From the NCBI RefSeq assembly GCF_900105765.1, contig NZ_FNTX01000001.1, forward strand, positions 1,212,387 through 1,276,386: a stretch of 64,000 nt of DNA, in the 5' to 3' direction. Positions 45,197 through 53,272 of the stretch are shown in pieces (position 1 is the first letter of the stretch; every line of letters starts with the position of its first letter). The translations under genes were made by a program, and so were the position numbers. The notes beneath the pieces are model-generated. The model saw only the letters and a list, made by a program, of their open reading frames with translations. It searched no databases and was not told the DNA's origin. This DNA is from Ruania alba. Its GTDB lineage: Bacteria; Actinomycetota; Actinomycetes; Actinomycetales; Beutenbergiaceae.

Positions 45197-45241
45197 CACC
45201 TGCATGACCACGGCGGACTGCACCGCCGAGAAGGAGAGCAC

Positions 45242-46705
45242 ATGCGCATCATCTACCTGGACATCGACTCGCTCCGACCGGACCACCTGGGCGCCTACGG
45301 GTACCCGCGTCCGACCAGCCCGAACCTGGACGCTCTCGCCGCCCGCAGCGTGGTGATGGGCCAGGCCTTCGGCTCCAGCTCACCGTGCGTGCCCTCTCGC
45401 GCATGCACGCTCACCGGGCAGTTCGCCATCCGGCACGGGGCGCTCACGCACTGGGGCCCCGGCGGAACGCTCCGGTTCCCCGGGCATGCACACGACTACG
45501 ACCCGCACCGGCCGATGCTCACCCGCCTGTTGCGCGAGCACGGGTACGAGACCGTCTCCTTCTCCTCGTTCCTGGACCGGCACCAGGCATTCTGGTTCGG
45601 CGCCGGGTGGTCGCAGATGCACACGCACACCCTCAAGCAGGGTGACGAGAACGCCGATGAGGTGAACGGCGCCGTCATCGACTGGCTCCGCGCGAACATC
45701 CAGGACACGCCCGATCTGTTCCTGCACCTGCAGTACTGGGACCCGCACCGCAACTACACGATGCCGACGGCGTGGCTGGAGCGCACCGGCCCGCCCCACC
45801 TGCCGTCGTGGCTCACCGAGGACGAGGTCGATCGGCACCGGGGGATGTGGGGGCCGTTCACCCCGCGCCACCTGTTCCCGTTCCGCACCGATGCAGCCAG
45901 TCCGGTGCCCGCCATGCCCGGGCAGATCACCTCGTTGGACGACGCGGCCCAGTTCATCAACGGGTATGACGCCGCCGTGGCCTTCCTGGACGATCAGCTC
46001 GGGCAGCTCTTCGCCGTGCTCGACGAGCTCGGCGTGCTGGAGGAGACAGCCGTCGTGGTGACCGCCGACCACGGGGAGGCGCTCGGTGAGGAGGGTGTCT
46101 ACGGCGACCACACCTCGGCTGCCGAGGTGGTGCACCACGTGCCGATGATCGTTCACTGGCCCGGCGTCGAACCAGGGCGCAGTGACGCGCTGGTGTATCA
46201 GCTCGACATGGCGGCCACGGTCTGCGAGATGCTCGGGATCGCGGTGCCAGGCGGATGGGACTCGCGTTCGTTCGCCTCGGCGTTGCGGCAGCCGGGAGGC
46301 GCTGCTGGACGTGACCGTCTCGTCTGGGACCACGGCCTGTACTCCGCCCAGCGCGTGGTGCGCACACGCGAATGGTTGTACCGCCGGAGCTACCACCCGG
46401 GCCTGTATGCCGCCGAGGACGTGGGGCTGTTCGCCGTCGATGACCGGGCTCAGCTGCGGAACATGGCGAATGAGCAGCCCGACGTGGTCGCTGAGCTCGC
46501 CGCGCACCTGGAGGACTGGCGGACCGCGCATCTCGCCCGGTCAGGTGCGCCGGACCCGATGGACGAGATTCTCGGCACCGGTGGGCCGTTCCGGTACATC
46601 CAGCCGGGTCCGTGGGCGCGCTATCTGCGGGAGACGGGCAGTAGCCAGGAGGCGGACCGCATGGAACGCGTGATTGCCGAGACCGGGCTCGACCGGGTGG
46701 GCTGA
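45242..46705 (+). CDS. Type I sulfatase (formylglycine-dependent)
   Basis: The 487-residue enzyme has Asp7 and Asp9 in YLDIDSLRPDHLG as metal ligands, the sulfatase motif CVPSR (Cys49 to Arg53), where the cysteine is converted to formylglycine, and VVTADHGEALGEEGVYGDHT carrying further metal residues. The ATG follows GAGAAGGAGAGC. There is no signal peptide, so it would act on imported molecules; the maturation enzyme must be elsewhere. It is the last gene of the D-arabinan operon, 45 bases after GH116. Why a sulfatase should be needed for D-arabinan is unclear; phosphonate or phosphodiester cleavage is an alternative for this superfamily. Confidence 0.88.
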   Translation: MRIIYLDIDSLRPDHLGAYGYPRPTSPNLDALAARSVVMGQAFGSSSPCVPSRACTLTGQFAIRHGALTHWGPGGTLRFPGHAHDYDPHRPMLTRLLREHGYETVSFSSFLDRHQAFWFGAGWSQMHTHTLKQGDENADEVNGAVIDWLRANIQDTPDLFLHLQYWDPHRNYTMPTAWLERTGPPHLPSWLTEDEVDRHRGMWGPFTPRHLFPFRTDAASPVPAMPGQITSLDDAAQFINGYDAAVAFLDDQLGQLFAVLDELGVLEETAVVVTADHGEALGEEGVYGDHTSAAEVVHHVPMIVHWPGVEPGRSDALVYQLDMAATVCEMLGIAVPGGWDSRSFASALRQPGGAAGRDRLVWDHGLYSAQRVVRTREWLYRRSYHPGLYAAEDVGLFAVDDRAQLRNMANEQPDVVAELAAHLEDWRTAHLARSGAPDPMDEILGTGGPFRYIQPGPWARYLRETGSSQEADRMERVIAETGLDRVG

Positions 46706-46805
46706 CGCTGCGCCGCGCAGCAGGGAGCAGCGCTGGGGGACCACGTAGACTGGGAGTCGTTCGTGCCGACATGGGCGGAACTCGACCCACCCGGGGGGAG
46801 ACCTG

Positions 46806-48428
46806 TTGCGCAGACTTGCCGCCCTGATCGTGTGCGTGGTGCTCGCGACCGTGTCGGGATGCACCGGTTCGATGGAGATCGACTCCGGCCCGAGTTCGCC
46901 CCCGCCGGAGCCTCGCCCGGCAGCGGAAGCACGGCTGCCGGAGCAGGCGAGCACCCTGGTGCCGTCCGAGGATCCGACGTCACTGGCGCTCGCCGCCAGC
47001 GACGCCCTGTTCGAGGTGGCCCGCGTGGTGGTCCTCGCTCCGGTCGGCGACGAGGCTGCCATGGCCCGAGCGGCGTCACTCGCGATGGCGCTCGGGGTGC
47101 CGGTCCTGCCGACCGGGGCTGACGACCCGGCCGTGGGGCAGGAGCTGCTCCGGCTCTCGACCACCACACTGCTCCCGGTCGGTGATGTCGACCTCACGTC
47201 CTTCGACCTCACCTCGATGAATGTACAGCCGGCGCCCGCGGACGACGGCGGGGTGACCGACCTTCTCGGCGTCGAGACTGCGGGAGCCGGTGCTGATGCA
47301 TCTGCTGACGTGGCCACGCTGGCCTCGCTGGAGCAGGGACAGCTGATGGCGGGCCCAGGCGGGACGCCCGCAGCCGAGGGGCACATGCCGCAGATACTCC
47401 CGGGCGAACCGGTGGACGGGCTACGCGTGCTGGCCGATGGAGACCAGGCCCAGCTGGCCGCCGTCGGGACGGCCCGCGCAGCGGGGGCCACGGTGACCGT
47501 GGTGGACGGGGACCCGCGCGCCTCGGTGGACCAGTTCGACGGGGCAGCACAGCCCGACGCCATCCTGGGGCTTGGTGTGAGCTTCGGTGACCCGGAGACG
47601 TTCGCCTGGCAATCCGAGACGGCCCTGACCGGTGTGCAGCTTCCGGGCGGCGGTCAGTTCGCTTTCGACGGCACGCGTTATGTGGGCCTGTACGGGACCC
47701 CGCACACGGAGGTGCTGGGCGCACTCGGCGAGCAGGATCTGGGGGCCACTGTGGATCGTGCGGAAGAGCTGGCCACGTCCTACCAGCAACATACTGACGA
47801 CGTTGTCGTGCCGACTCTGGAAGTGATCGTCACCGTGGCGGCCAGCGCGGCCGGAGCGGATGGGAACTATTCCAACGAACTGGCACCCGAGCGGTTCGTC
47901 CCACTGGTCGAGGCTGCGGCGGAGGCGGGGCAGTACGTGGTGCTGGACTTCCAACCCGGGCGATCGACGTTCCTGGAGCAGGTGGAACAGTACGCCGACC
48001 TGCTCGCCTATCCGCACGTGGGAATCGCGCTCGACCCCGAGTGGCGTCTCGAGCAGGACCAGGTTCACCTGGAGCAGATCGGATCGGTCGGCATCGATGA
48101 GGTGAACGCTGTGATCGAGTACATCGCTGATTTCGTCCAGGAGCGCCGGTTGCCGCAGAAGATCGTGGTGTTGCACCAGTTCCGGACCAGCATGATCACC
48201 GACCGATCGGAGCTGCAGACCGAGCGGCCTGAGGTGGAGGTGGTGATTCACGTGGACGGCTACGGCACACCGGAAGCGAAGGAATCGACCTGGCGCACCG
48301 TGCGCGCGGATGCTCCGGATGGCGTGTACTGGGGGTGGAAAGTGTTTCTCGACGAGGACGATCCGCGCCTTCGGGCAGCCGAGGTGATGCAGGTCGATCC
48401 CGTCCCGGACTTCGTGAGCTACCAGTGA
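46806..48428 (+). CDS. Lipoprotein with cell-wall-binding-like and C-terminal barrel-like regions
   Basis: The 540-residue protein starts at TTG 46806 behind GGGGGGAG; the signal peptide ends in lipobox VSGC (Cys19). Residues about 70-300 contain repeats reminiscent of cell wall-binding repeat 2 (VVVLAPVGDEAAMARAASLAMALGVPVLP). From about residue 320 on, strand-helix units with YVVLDFQPGRSTF, HVGIALDPEWRL and PQKIVVLHQFRTSMI look like a TIM-barrel hydrolase-like fold, but I cannot name a family or catalytic residues. The stop overlaps the metallophosphoesterase gene (GTGA), so the two probably work together at the cell surface. A -10-like TAGACT lies at 46746-46751. Confidence 0.65.
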   Translation: MRRLAALIVCVVLATVSGCTGSMEIDSGPSSPPPEPRPAAEARLPEQASTLVPSEDPTSLALAASDALFEVARVVVLAPVGDEAAMARAASLAMALGVPVLPTGADDPAVGQELLRLSTTTLLPVGDVDLTSFDLTSMNVQPAPADDGGVTDLLGVETAGAGADASADVATLASLEQGQLMAGPGGTPAAEGHMPQILPGEPVDGLRVLADGDQAQLAAVGTARAAGATVTVVDGDPRASVDQFDGAAQPDAILGLGVSFGDPETFAWQSETALTGVQLPGGGQFAFDGTRYVGLYGTPHTEVLGALGEQDLGATVDRAEELATSYQQHTDDVVVPTLEVIVTVAASAAGADGNYSNELAPERFVPLVEAAAEAGQYVVLDFQPGRSTFLEQVEQYADLLAYPHVGIALDPEWRLEQDQVHLEQIGSVGIDEVNAVIEYIADFVQERRLPQKIVVLHQFRTSMITDRSELQTERPEVEVVIHVDGYGTPEAKESTWRTVRADAPDGVYWGWKVFLDEDDPRLRAAEVMQVDPVPDFVSYQ

Positions 48429-50308
48429 CCAATACAACAACGCCTCCGGCAGAGCCGGAATCGCACGACGAGAATGACGGGGCACCCGCCGAGCGCCGTG
48501 GGTGGTGGCACCGGCTGCGTCCGATGACCCGCCGCACGGTGCGAGCCGGGTTTGCCTTCGTGGCGGCCGGACTGATCGCCGGGGTGCTCGGGATGCTGAC
48601 GGCGAGCTACACCGGGTCCCTCGGACCCCATGCCGCTGACTACTCGGTACGTCTCAACGGTGAGGTTCGGGTGGACATGGGCCCGCTCGGGGCACTGATC
48701 GTGGACTCGCCGCTGCCGGCCCAGCTTGGGGTGGAGGTGCTGGTCAAGGAGATCCCGGTCGAGCTGAGCGATCCGGAGGCGAACCCGGTGGCCGGCCTGA
48801 CCGCGGACCTGTCCAGCTACACGCAGTTCCTCGCCAACCCGCAGGCTGCGATCGACGATGCCGCCCAAGGGCTGATCACGGATGCTCTGGGCCGGTGGGT
48901 GCTGATCTGGACGACGTTGCTGGTGCTGGTGGCACTGGGGAGGCTCGCCGCGCACGGTGTGCTCCGTGACGCGTTCCGTAGCGCCTGGGCACGGACCGGC
49001 GTCCCTGCACTGAGCATCGCGCTCGCCGTGGTGGTGGCTGGGGTGCCACTGATCGAGCTCACGCGCCCATCAGGGGGGAGCGGGCGGACGTCGGCGATCC
49101 TGGCCGGAACGCCGCTCGAGGACGCGCGCATCACGGGGCGCCTGGCCACGCTGGTGGACCACTACGGCGGCTTCGTGGTGGAGGCTGTGGACGAGAACAC
49201 TGCGTTCTACGAGGCTGCTCGGCAGAACCTGGTCTCGGCTTTCGAAGCTGATCCAGAGCCGACCGGACCCACAGCACCACCGGAGCCCGCCGACATCGAC
49301 GGTGCCGACGTGGATAGCGGTGCGGACACCGACGGCGGTGCGGACGGCGTTGGTGTCGACGGAGCCGGCGACGACGGGGCGGGCGGACAGGAAGCCTCAG
49401 CGCCACCGACGGACGATGCCCAGGACGAGGCGGAAGCCGCGAGCGAGGGCCCTGCCGAGGATGAGCCGACGGCGACCGGGGAACCCGCTGAGAACGAGGA
49501 GGCCGCCGAGACGCCGGACGAGGATGGCATCACCACCAGCCTGGTCGTGAGCGATCTGCACTGCAATGTGGGAATGGCTGACGTGATCGGTGCCGCGGTG
49601 GCGGGCTCCGACGCTGAGGTGGTGCTGAACGCGGGGGACACCGTGATGGGTGGTACGTCCGTGGAGTCCTACTGCGTGAACGCCTTCGCCGCCGGGATCC
49701 CCGATGACGTCCCGATGGTGGTGGCCGACGGGAATCACGATTCGCGCACCACCACCGAGCAGGAGCGATCCAACGGGTGGATCGTCCTGGAGGGGGAGCC
49801 GGTGGAGGTGGCCGGTCTGCGCATCCTGGGCGACACCGACCCGACCCTCACCTCGCTCGGGGCGCCGACGCGTCCGCAGCGGGACGAGACAGTGAATGCC
49901 ATGGGCAACCGGCTCGCCCAGCAGGCATGCGAGCTGGAGGAAGCAGGTGACGGCGTGAACCTGCTGCTGGTGCACAGCCCGTATGCAGGACGACAGGTGG
50001 TGGAAGCAGGGTGCGCCCCGCTGAGTATTTCGGGCCACCTGCACCGGCAGATCGGCCCCCGTCAACTGGGATGGGGTGTGCAATGGGTGGTGCCCAGCAC
50101 GGCAGGCGCGGGGAGTGGGACACCGACGATTGGGCCGCTCAACAACGAGGCAGTGATGATGGTGCTCCGTTGGGACACCGAGACCGGACTGCCGTTGGAG
50201 TATCGGATGATCACGATCGGCACCGACACCAGTGCACTGCTCTCGGAGTGGTTCCCCTTCCCGGAGCAGCCCACCGAGTACACCGAGGTGTCGGTCGACC
50301 AAGAGTAG
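48425..50308 (+). CDS. Membrane-anchored metallophosphoesterase
   Basis: The 627-residue protein starts at GTG 48425, overlapping the previous stop. A membrane helix (about residues 41-65), an outside loop, two more helices (about 158-180 and 195-220), and an acidic Asp/Gly/Glu-rich linker (about 280-365) precede the phosphoesterase domain with the metal motifs DLHCN, NAGDTV, DGNHD, LVHSP and SGHLHR. The dimetal site appears complete. The domain should face outside, like the lipoprotein encoded before it. The substrate may be a phosphodiester of the envelope; unknown. Confidence 0.82.
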   Translation: MTNTTTPPAEPESHDENDGAPAERRGWWHRLRPMTRRTVRAGFAFVAAGLIAGVLGMLTASYTGSLGPHAADYSVRLNGEVRVDMGPLGALIVDSPLPAQLGVEVLVKEIPVELSDPEANPVAGLTADLSSYTQFLANPQAAIDDAAQGLITDALGRWVLIWTTLLVLVALGRLAAHGVLRDAFRSAWARTGVPALSIALAVVVAGVPLIELTRPSGGSGRTSAILAGTPLEDARITGRLATLVDHYGGFVVEAVDENTAFYEAARQNLVSAFEADPEPTGPTAPPEPADIDGADVDSGADTDGGADGVGVDGAGDDGAGGQEASAPPTDDAQDEAEAASEGPAEDEPTATGEPAENEEAAETPDEDGITTSLVVSDLHCNVGMADVIGAAVAGSDAEVVLNAGDTVMGGTSVESYCVNAFAAGIPDDVPMVVADGNHDSRTTTEQERSNGWIVLEGEPVEVAGLRILGDTDPTLTSLGAPTRPQRDETVNAMGNRLAQQACELEEAGDGVNLLLVHSPYAGRQVVEAGCAPLSISGHLHRQIGPRQLGWGVQWVVPSTAGAGSGTPTIGPLNNEAVMMVLRWDTETGLPLEYRMITIGTDTSALLSEWFPFPEQPTEYTEVSVDQE

Positions 50309-50371
50309 GCGGCGTCTTCCGGATAGGGCCTGGGTAGGTCCAATGTCATACCTGGCTGGAAGAATGTGGGG

Positions 50372-50584
50372 ATGACGTCGACATCCGCTGGGTCCATGTT
50401 CTCGGAATGGGTCGAGAACGAGCTGGCTGCCGTGTGGATGAGCATTCCTGAGCCGCTGACTGAGGGATTCTGTGTCAATGTTCCAGGACGGGGTATCACC
50501 ATCTCTCGTCTGAGCGGAACTTATCCACAGGTGTCGATGCTGTCCGGCGCATTGTCGGTGGTTCCTGGGAGAATAAAGTCATGA
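50372..50584 (+). pseudogene. Partial copy of the start of the DUF222/HNH gene
   Basis: The frame begins ATGACGTCGACA with protein MTSTSAGSMFSEWVENELAAVW, which parallels MTSTATGSAFSASAGNAVLAAV at the start of the next gene. The similarity then stops, and the frame ends at a TGA overlapping the next ATG. It may be the relic of a tandem copy or a small upstream reading frame. No separate function can be argued. Confidence 0.45.
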
Positions 50585-52287
50585 CGTCGACAGCTACTGG
50601 TTCCGCGTTTTCGGCTTCGGCCGGGAATGCGGTGTTGGCTGCTGTGCGGGAGAACGTCACCGCGGCTCGGGCGGTTGATGTTGAGCGTGCTGAGCTGGTG
50701 GTGGAGTGGGTGGGTGAGCGGGCGATCGACCCGGCCACCATGGGCACCGGGTCGGGTGGGCCGGTGTTCGACCCGGATGAACACGCGGGCATGCCGGTTC
50801 CGGACGAGCACGCTGGACTACTGGAGACGCTGGAGCGGGCCGGGTTGCCGGGCGAGCATGCGGGGTTGCCCGGGACGGAGCAGCCGATGCGGTTGGCTGG
50901 GGATGGTGCCCCGTTGGTCTCGGATCTGGAGTTCACTCGGTTGGCGACGGCGTTGGGGCAGTCGAACGAGGCCGCCCTGGCCTATGTGGGCGCCATCGTG
51001 GAGCTCGCCTACCGGTTGCCCCAACTCTGGGAACGGGTGCGGGCCGGGCAGGTGAGTGTCCACCGGGCCCGGGCAGTGACTCGGATGAGCAAGAGGCTCC
51101 CGTTCGCGGGTGCGGCGTGGGTGGATGCGCAGGTGGCGTGGACGATCGGGTCCTGCACGGTCGCGCAGATTGAGCGGACCGTGAGTGCGGCGATGGTGTC
51201 GTTTGATCCCGACCAAGCCGCGAAGGATGAGGAAGCGGCGTTGGAGGGGCGCCATTTCGATATCCGTCTCGATGAGGCAGGCACCACCGCGGGACCGGGA
51301 CTGGGATTGGGTGTGGGGTCGGTGGTGCGGGTCGAGGGCGGCCTCGACCAGGCTGACGCGTTGGATCTTGAGGCTGCGGTGTCCGACCAGGCCCGTGCGC
51401 TGGCAGGGTTCCTTCCCGGCACCAGTGAGGACGTGCGTCGTTCCATCGCCGTGGGTGATCTCGCTCGCGGGCAGAGCAGTTTGCCCATCCCCGACGCGAC
51501 CACCGGCGCCACCGTTCCGACGGGGGCACCCGGTGCAACTGGTGGGATGGGTCGGACTGTGATGCTCTACCTGCACCTGCCTGCTGACGCCCTCAACGAC
51601 CACACCGGAACCGCCACGGGTGAGAGCTCCGGTACCGGTGAGGGTGCGGGTAACTCTGGTGAAACGGGCCCTGTGTTCGGTTCCGGGGTCGTGGGCCGGT
51701 GCGAAAACACCCGCTCCCCGGTGTCGAAGGAACAGATTCGTCAATGGTGTTCCACCGCTGGACGAATCCTGGTGCGTCCGGTGATCGATCTGGCCGGGCA
51801 TACCGATGCCACCACGTATGAGTCCAGTCCGACACTGCGCGAGCAGATCATTCTTCGTGATGGACGGTGCCGGTTTCCCTATTGCAATCGCTCCGCTCGT
51901 TCTGCCGATCAGGATCATAGTGTTCCCTTCGATCAGGGCGGCCGAACCAGTTCGGTGAATATGGCCGCCTTGTGCCGACGTCACCATCGGGCGAAAACCC
52001 ATGCCGGGTGGTCGTATTCGATGATCACCCCGGGCGTGTATTACTGGGCCGCGCCCGATAGTGTGCAGTACCTGGTCACGCCCTCCGGCACGTATCCCAT
52101 CCCGAGCGCTGGGTCAGCCCGACCACCAGGGAGCAGTCCGCCCGGTGGTCACAGGCATCCCCCACATGGTGCGGCTGAACCTCCCGGTGATCCCGGTGAT
52201 CCCGGTGATCCCGGAGATGCCGGCCGCCACGCCGGCAACTCCACACACTCGGATCCACCCGGCCACACCGACCCACCACCGGTCTGA
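50581..52287 (+). CDS. DUF222 and HNH endonuclease domain protein (13E12 repeat family)
   Basis: The 568-residue protein has the DUF222 helical region (residues about 15-330, LVWEWVGERAI-like, LPQLWERVRAGQVSVHRARAV) and a C-terminal HNH nuclease motif: RDGRCRFPYCNRSARSADQDHSVPFDQGG then NMAALCRRHHRAKTHAGW, with the paired CxxC-type and His residues. Such genes occur in many copies in actinobacterial genomes; their role is not settled and they are suspected of being selfish or recombination-linked. The tail is Pro/Gly/Asp/His-rich with a GDPGDPGD repeat. Codon use is similar to its neighbours. Confidence 0.88.
   Translation: MTSTATGSAFSASAGNAVLAAVRENVTAARAVDVERAELVVEWVGERAIDPATMGTGSGGPVFDPDEHAGMPVPDEHAGLLETLERAGLPGEHAGLPGTEQPMRLAGDGAPLVSDLEFTRLATALGQSNEAALAYVGAIVELAYRLPQLWERVRAGQVSVHRARAVTRMSKRLPFAGAAWVDAQVAWTIGSCTVAQIERTVSAAMVSFDPDQAAKDEEAALEGRHFDIRLDEAGTTAGPGLGLGVGSVVRVEGGLDQADALDLEAAVSDQARALAGFLPGTSEDVRRSIAVGDLARGQSSLPIPDATTGATVPTGAPGATGGMGRTVMLYLHLPADALNDHTGTATGESSGTGEGAGNSGETGPVFGSGVVGRCENTRSPVSKEQIRQWCSTAGRILVRPVIDLAGHTDATTYESSPTLREQIILRDGRCRFPYCNRSARSADQDHSVPFDQGGRTSSVNMAALCRRHHRAKTHAGWSYSMITPGVYYWAAPDSVQYLVTPSGTYPIPSAGSARPPGSSPPGGHRHPPHGAAEPPGDPGDPGDPGDAGRHAGNSTHSDPPGHTDPPPV
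52183..52218. repeat. Four tandem 9-base units in the HNH gene
   Basis: CCCGGTGAT occurs three times in a row, followed by CCCGGAGAT, in frame, encoding repeated Pro-Gly-Asp. It lies within the low-complexity tail and is likely to vary in copy number by slippage. Confidence 0.7.
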
Positions 52288-52395
52288 CCACCCCGCCCCG
52301 AACCCCGCCGACACCACCCGTCGACGGGGCCACCGGCATGCTCAGGACTACCTGGAGTGAACACCAGCGCGCACCTGGTCCACTGACCGCGGGCT

Positions 52396-53217
52396 GTGAC
52401 GATGACGCATACTGTGGGGGTGAGACGCTCGCACGCAGGCACTCAGGGAAACTCGTCGGCTTCTGAAGATGGGCGCAGTCCCGCACACGACGAGACGAGC
52501 GATCGTGTGCCCGACGAGCCCGTCGAAGCCGTGGGCACCGAAGGTGACGCTGACGATACCGACGACGAGTACGCAGACGAGTTCCCGGTCGCCACGAGCT
52601 CACTCGGTCGCGGCCAGCCGAGCGAGCACGAGCAGGCTGGTGGGACGCGCAGGGAGTACGCGATCCTGACGATCGTGGCCGGGGTGCTCGGTGTGCTGGC
52701 AGCGATCGAGCTGATGCTCGACTACCTCCGAGTGCTTGCTGACCCGAACTACGTTCCCGCATGTGACATCAATCCACTGGTCGGCTGCGGCATGTTCCTC
52801 GGCAGCTGGCAGTCGAGTGTTCTTGGGATCCCGAACACGGTGATCGGGATGGTGGCCTTCCCGGTGCTCATCACGACGGGCATCCTGCTCCTCGTTCGAC
52901 TCCGACTGCCCCGGTGGTACTGGCGCGGACTTCTCGTCGGTGCCACGTTCGGGATCGGATTCGTCACCTGGTTGCAGTACCAAGCGATCACCCAGATCCG
53001 AGCTCTGTGCCCGTACTGCCTCGTGGTGTGGCTGGTGATGATCCCGTTCTTCGTGCACACGGTGGCACGTGCGATGCAGAACGGCTCGCTACCTGTCCCG
53101 GACGGTGTCAGAGCATTCGTCGTTCCGAACCGGTGGCTCATCACCGTGATCTGGTATCTCCTCGTGGTGGCAGCAGCGGCCTTCGGCCTCGGCGCGGACT
53201 GGCTCACCGTCTTCTGA
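52396..53217 (+). CDS. Vitamin K epoxide reductase (VKOR) family protein
   Basis: The 273-residue protein has an acidic N-terminal tail of about 85 residues and then four or five membrane helices. VKOR residues are present: the loop cysteines in ACDINPLVGCGMF, the serine/glycine turn SSVLGIPNTVIGM, and the active-site CPYC in RALCPYCLVVW. In actinobacteria VKOR reoxidises a DsbA-like thiol oxidase for disulfide formation outside the membrane, passing electrons to menaquinone. The exact start is uncertain (GTG 52396, ATG 52402 or a later GTG). No DsbA gene is adjacent. Confidence 0.87.
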   Translation: MTMTHTVGVRRSHAGTQGNSSASEDGRSPAHDETSDRVPDEPVEAVGTEGDADDTDDEYADEFPVATSSLGRGQPSEHEQAGGTRREYAILTIVAGVLGVLAAIELMLDYLRVLADPNYVPACDINPLVGCGMFLGSWQSSVLGIPNTVIGMVAFPVLITTGILLLVRLRLPRWYWRGLLVGATFGIGFVTWLQYQAITQIRALCPYCLVVWLVMIPFFVHTVARAMQNGSLPVPDGVRAFVVPNRWLITVIWYLLVVAAAAFGLGADWLTVF

Positions 53218-53272
53218 GCGTCGGCCGAAGCCCAGCACCGTGCCCTGCGAATGAGCTCGGGAACAGGAGGGC

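Noticed and set aside
43199-45286. Long minus-strand open frame of about 695 codons
   Set aside because: It mirrors the GH116 gene, which has family motifs throughout; high GC content keeps the antisense frame open.
52183-52218. Regulatory tandem repeat or CRISPR-like array
   Set aside because: The 9-base units are in frame within the HNH gene and encode Pro-Gly-Asp repeats; they are simple low-complexity coding sequence.
50581-52287. Homing endonuclease inside an intron or intein
   Set aside because: The HNH domain belongs to a self-standing DUF222 protein, and no interrupted host gene is found around it.
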